DNA of 8,318 nt from Bacteroidales bacterium UBA1237 (lineage in GTDB: Bacteria > Bacteroidota > Bacteroidia > Bacteroidales > UBA932): positions 10,897-19,214 of the forward strand of contig DBWN01000229.1 of NCBI GenBank assembly GCA_002308935.1, read 5' to 3'. The notes below the pieces were generated by a model. That model was not told the origin of the DNA. It did not search any database and saw only the letters and a list, made by a program, of their open reading frames with translations. Of the stretch, positions 5,602 to 8,318 are shown one piece after another (position 1 is the stretch's first letter; each line of letters begins with the position of its first letter). Made by a program: the position numbers and the translations under genes.

Positions 5602-7628
5602 TGAAAAGATCAGTTTTACTCATTTTGCCGCTGGTCATCCTTGCTGCCGGCTGTAACACAAAGCAGGTCAGCAAGAACGAGATAGACCGCCAGGCTCTTG
5701 TCGGGAGGCACAATCCCCACGTGACAGCAATCGACTCGCTTTCGGCGCTCTCCGTCGGAAACGGGACATTCATGTTCACGGCAGACATCACCGGCCTCCA
5801 GTCGTTCACAGAACAATACGCAGGAGGCATTCCTCTCAATACCGAAGCCGACTGGGGATGGCACAGCTTCTCCAACGTGCTCAATCTCAAACCCGAGCAG
5901 GCACTTGGTGCCGACGGATATCCGGCAATCGGCAAGGTGGATGCGACCGCCGGAGCGGCGATCGACTACTTCACCCTGAACGACCACCGCATCAATCTCG
6001 GTTCCATAGGTTTCGAGGATTTCTCGATGGATGCCGTCAGCGACCCGGACCAGACTCTCGACCTCTACACCGGCGTCCTCACCTCCACCTTCAAGTACAA
6101 CGGCAAGCCCGTCAAGGTCGTCACCTCCTGTGACCCCGTACTGGACATGGTGGCATTCTCGATTTCCAACGAGGACCTGCTTCCGGTGATGCTCAGCCTC
6201 CCCTACACGAATCTCAGCGTGAACGGTGACCCGTCCTACTGGGAGTATGTCAGGACCCACGATTCCGAACTCAGGTCCGAAGGCAACTGCGCAGTCATCA
6301 AGGTCAAGATGAACACGACCCGCTACTATGTGAAGCTCAACCTGGAGAACGCCTACTTCCGCCAGCCGGCAAGGAACCGTTATGAAATCGTTCCTACCGC
6401 AAGCGACTGGGGCTTCACCGCAGAATTCACCCGCGAGTACAAGGCTCCGGCCGAGGAGGCGCTCGTCGCTTCTTCAAGGGCCGCCACCGAGAAGTGGTGG
6501 AAAGAGTGGTGGGAGCAGGAAGGCGCTGTCGACTTCAGCGGAAGCACCGATCCGCGCGCAGCGGAACTCGAGCGCCGCGTCGTCCTCAGCCAGTACCTCA
6601 CCGCCATCCAGTGCTCCGGCCTCGTGCCGCCTCAGAGCACCGGCCTTACCGGAAGGTCCAACTTCGGCAAGATCGAGGCGGACAACGTATGGTGGCAGAC
6701 CGCCCATTTCGCATTCTGGGGCCATCCGGAGCAGCTTAAGAGCACCCTCACCTGGTACAACAAGTCCTATGACAACGCGCTCGCAAGGGCAAAGGCACGC
6801 GGATATCTCGGTGCCTGCTGGCCCTGGCTTGCCGGTTCTGAAGGTGTGGAAGTCCCGTTCAACGTGAACGCCCATGCCGTCAGCCATCAGCCGCAGCTCA
6901 TATACCTTGTACATCTTCTCGACAGGGCGGGCGTTGACGTAAGCGACTACGAGGAACTCGTGAAGGCCACCGGACAGTATATGGTGGATTTCGCGGAATA
7001 TGACGAAAAGACCAAGGCATTTAACATCTCCGGTGTCCCCATGCAGGGAAAGCAGGAGACGGTGGCCCTGAATCCTTCATTCGAACTCGCATACTGGTAC
7101 TACTGCATCAGGCTGCTTGAGGAGCAGGGCTGGCGCTTCCGCCAGGTCGCAGTCACCAACCAGAGCCTGAAGAGCATCGACGGCATCTACACCAGCGCAG
7201 AAAAGGGCGGCAACACCTCCACTGAGGGCCATCCCGCAGTTCTCGGAGCGCTCGGCATGCTGCCCGGCTCTTCCCTCGTGGATACCACCGTGATGCACGA
7301 GACCCTGAACTGGATGCTCGACAACTGGTCCTGGGAGACCGCAAGCGGACAGGACTATGCAATGGCCGCCATGACCGCGACCCGTCTCGGTGCACCCGAG
7401 AAGGCACTCGAAGCATTGTTCATGGATTCACCTACCAACCGTTTCCTTGCAAACGGCCAGAACCCGCAGGACGAGAAAACGACCACATACGTTCCGGGCA
7501 ATGGCGGTCTTCTTGCCGCAGTAGCCCTAATGTGTGCAGGCTGGGACGGATGTGAAGTGGAGAATCCGGGATTCCCGAAAGACGGAAGCTGGAAAGTCAA
7601 GTGGGAAGGAATCACTCCTCTCCCCTAG
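5601..7628 (+). CDS. Lipoprotein resembling six-hairpin (GH65-like) glycosidases
   Basis: I cannot assign this 675-residue protein to a named family. The start at 5601 gives a lipoprotein signal, MKRSVLLILPLVILAAGC, with lipobox LAAGC and Cys18 as the lipidation site; the frame is open further upstream, but that part overlaps rhaT. The N-terminal half (about 45-280) looks like the beta-sandwich of (alpha/alpha)6 glycosidases, with LSVGNGTFMFTADITG (50-65). The C-terminal half follows the order of motifs seen in GH65-type enzymes: VWWQTAHFAFWGHPEQ (363-378, like the 'WDTE' region), ARGYLGACWPWLAGSEG (399-415, like 'GYRGARFPWESA..GEE'), then VNAHAVSHQPQLIYLVHLL (422-440), and ISGVPMQGKQETVALNPSFE (476-495, like 'GVIGPDEYHE.VDNNAYTN'). 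Glu486 is therefore my candidate acid catalyst, an inference. GNGGLLAAVALMCAGW (633-648) resembles the C-terminal glycosidase helix. Translational coupling to rhaT suggests that it frees or processes a rhamnose-containing glycan outside the cytoplasm. Confidence 0.85.
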   Translation: MKRSVLLILPLVILAAGCNTKQVSKNEIDRQALVGRHNPHVTAIDSLSALSVGNGTFMFTADITGLQSFTEQYAGGIPLNTEADWGWHSFSNVLNLKPEQALGADGYPAIGKVDATAGAAIDYFTLNDHRINLGSIGFEDFSMDAVSDPDQTLDLYTGVLTSTFKYNGKPVKVVTSCDPVLDMVAFSISNEDLLPVMLSLPYTNLSVNGDPSYWEYVRTHDSELRSEGNCAVIKVKMNTTRYYVKLNLENAYFRQPARNRYEIVPTASDWGFTAEFTREYKAPAEEALVASSRAATEKWWKEWWEQEGAVDFSGSTDPRAAELERRVVLSQYLTAIQCSGLVPPQSTGLTGRSNFGKIEADNVWWQTAHFAFWGHPEQLKSTLTWYNKSYDNALARAKARGYLGACWPWLAGSEGVEVPFNVNAHAVSHQPQLIYLVHLLDRAGVDVSDYEELVKATGQYMVDFAEYDEKTKAFNISGVPMQGKQETVALNPSFELAYWYYCIRLLEEQGWRFRQVAVTNQSLKSIDGIYTSAEKGGNTSTEGHPAVLGALGMLPGSSLVDTTVMHETLNWMLDNWSWETASGQDYAMAAMTATRLGAPEKALEALFMDSPTNRFLANGQNPQDEKTTTYVPGNGGLLAAVALMCAGWDGCEVENPGFPKDGSWKVKWEGITPLP

Positions 7629-8091
7629 TCTTTTCCAAACCTTTATACCAGAATCTGGCGGTTATATCAACCTTGTGGTGATATAGCCGCTGATTCGTTT
7701 CAGGGCTGTTCAGAGGGCCGAGGGACTCGATGTAAGGGCCGACCTTGACGTAGTCGAACGCATCGAAGATCTCGTCCTCCACGACCGTCCTGCCGGAATA
7801 CAGGCCGACCTCCATCCCGGGATAATTTTCGTGTATGAAGCGGGCAATGTCCATCACGGCGCCATGGTCGTTGCCCTCCCCCAGAAGGAGGAAGCAGTTG
7901 ACGCCGAAGTTGTCGGCGATGAGGGCGGCGATCTTCTCGTGGGTGAGTTCCTCGCCTATGTCGCGCTTGAGGAAGGGTGAATGGCAGCCGATGCAATTAC
8001 CCTGGCAGTTCGAAATATCGACTGCCAGGGTAACTCTGTCGGGTATTTCCTCAAGGACGACGTTCGTCATCCCGGGGACGTACTTTATCAT
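7612..8091 (-). CDS. nrdG: Anaerobic ribonucleotide reductase activating protein (radical SAM)
   Basis: This 159-residue radical SAM activase uses a [4Fe-4S] cluster and S-adenosylmethionine to place the glycyl radical on NrdD. The motif NCQGNCIGCHSPF (residues 28-40) gives the CxxxCxxC cluster ligands Cys29, Cys33 and Cys36. LLLGEGND (68-75) fills the place of the 'GGE' SAM-binding motif. VGLYSGRTVVEDEIFDAFDYVKVGPYIESLGPLNSPETNQRLY (95-137, first half GLYSGR, second half VKVGPY and NQRLY) follows NrdG layout. The length is normal for the family. The ATG overlaps the nrdD stop as ATGA, so the two are an operon with coupled translation. Its 3' end overlaps the convergent lipoprotein gene by 17 bases. 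Confidence 0.93.
   Translation of the reverse strand: MIKYVPGMTNVVLEEIPDRVTLAVDISNCQGNCIGCHSPFLKRDIGEELTHEKIAALIADNFGVNCFLLLGEGNDHGAVMDIARFIHENYPGMEVGLYSGRTVVEDEIFDAFDYVKVGPYIESLGPLNSPETNQRLYHHKVDITARFWYKGLEKTRGEE
7658..7690 (+). other. Hairpin downstream of the rhamnose operon, inside nrdG
   Basis: GCGGTTATATCA (7658-7669) pairs with TGATATAGCCGC (7679-7690); with one bulged A, an inner CC/GG adds two pairs around a TTGT loop. In + strand RNA the single non-Watson-Crick position is a U-G wobble, so the stem is complete; in - strand RNA it becomes an A/C mismatch. It lies 30 bases after the stop codon of the lipoprotein gene, with no T tract. It may mark the 3' end of the rhamnose mRNA, or it may be chance within nrdG codons. 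Confidence 0.4.
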
Positions 8092-8318
8092 TTCACCTCC
8101 TCGCCCGGATTCTCGTGGATGTAGAAGCGGTGGTCAGCCTCGATCTGGCGCGGCTCCGCGAACGAAGAAACCCTCTTGAGGTAACCGATGACGCGGGTGA
8201 GGTAGTCGAGATTCTCACTGCCGCACTTGGGGCACTTGGTAAGGGTATCCTTGCTGATGTAGCCGCAGTCGTTGCAGACGGTATTACGGCAGTTGAAGGT
8301 GAAGTAGTTGGTGCCGTA
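8088..8318 (-). CDS. nrdD: Anaerobic ribonucleoside-triphosphate reductase, C-terminal end
   Basis: Only the last 76 residues are in the window; the rest lies beyond base 8318. NrdD is the class III reductase that makes deoxyribonucleotides from ribonucleotides without oxygen. Visible residues start YGTNYFTFNCRN. CNDC (15-18) and CPKC (29-32) form the C-terminal zinc site of the family. TRVIGYLKRVSSF (41-53) is the glycyl radical loop, with Gly45 as the radical site (compare RRVCGYLG in E. coli NrdD). The radical glycine is 31 residues from the C terminus, as in E. coli as I recall it. The stop TGA overlaps the nrdG start as ATGA, a 4-base overlap, so the pair is co-translated in the usual nrdD-nrdG order. 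Confidence 0.94.
   Translation of the reverse strand, partial: YGTNYFTFNCRNTVCNDCGYISKDTLTKCPKCGSENLDYLTRVIGYLKRVSSFAEPRQIEADHRFYIHENPGEEVK
8096..8100 (-). promoter_or_regulatory. Shine-Dalgarno site of nrdG
   Basis: Read on the - strand, GGAGG sits four bases before the nrdG ATG and lies within the last codons of nrdD (Glu-Glu-Val-Lys). It supports the start at 8091. Such a clear site is uncommon in Bacteroidota, where most genes here have A-rich leaders instead; the codons could also produce it by chance. Confidence 0.45.

Noticed and set aside
5616..6260. 214-codon open frame on the - strand
   Set aside because: Antisense shadow of the lipoprotein gene in GC-rich DNA; no recognisable motif.
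1..8318. CRISPR array, tRNA, rRNA, insertion sequence or attachment site
   Set aside because: No regularly spaced repeats, cloverleaf-like stretch, transposase motif or terminal inverted repeats were seen by eye.

Overview
The window looks like chromosomal DNA of an anaerobic member of the Bacteroidota, most likely Bacteroidales. The lineage call rests on three things: promoter boxes of the Bacteroidota type (TAnnTTTG) in the only long intergenic region, A-rich leaders without Shine-Dalgarno sites in front of most + strand genes, and a lipoprotein with a Bacteroidota-style lipobox beside sugar-use genes. A class III (oxygen-sensitive) ribonucleotide reductase operon fits an anaerobic gut or rumen lifestyle. 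The exact genus cannot be told from the sequence.

Layout. (1) 1-1035, + strand: the C-terminal part of a family 3 glycoside hydrolase whose start lies outside the window, closed by a strong rho-independent terminator. (2) 1036-1766: an AT-rich 731-base intergenic region with no credible protein gene. It holds two candidate Bacteroidota promoters, a perfect 12-bp hairpin with a GNRA loop, and a family of short TCAA-AGTGA repeats. (3) 1767-7628, + strand: an L-rhamnose operon of four genes, rhamnulokinase (rhaB), L-rhamnose isomerase (rhaA), L-rhamnose/H+ symporter (rhaT) and a 675-residue lipoprotein that resembles (alpha/alpha)6 'six-hairpin' glycosidases of the GH65-like type. The last gene starts inside the stop codon of rhaT. 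(4) 7612-8318, - strand: nrdG and the 3' end of nrdD, converging on the rhamnose operon with a 17-base tail-to-tail overlap.

How the genes fit together. The lipoprotein is probably anchored outside the cytoplasm and may release rhamnose, or a rhamnose-containing sugar, from a glycan. RhaT imports L-rhamnose, RhaA makes L-rhamnulose and RhaB makes L-rhamnulose 1-phosphate. The aldolase, the lactaldehyde reductase and the regulator of the pathway are not in this window. NrdD makes deoxyribonucleotides without oxygen, and NrdG installs its glycyl radical; this pair has no evident link to rhamnose.

The most interesting items are the glycosidase-like lipoprotein coupled to rhaT, whose family and substrate I cannot name, and the promoter-plus-hairpin unit at about 1303-1418, which could be a small RNA or the leftover leader of a lost gene.
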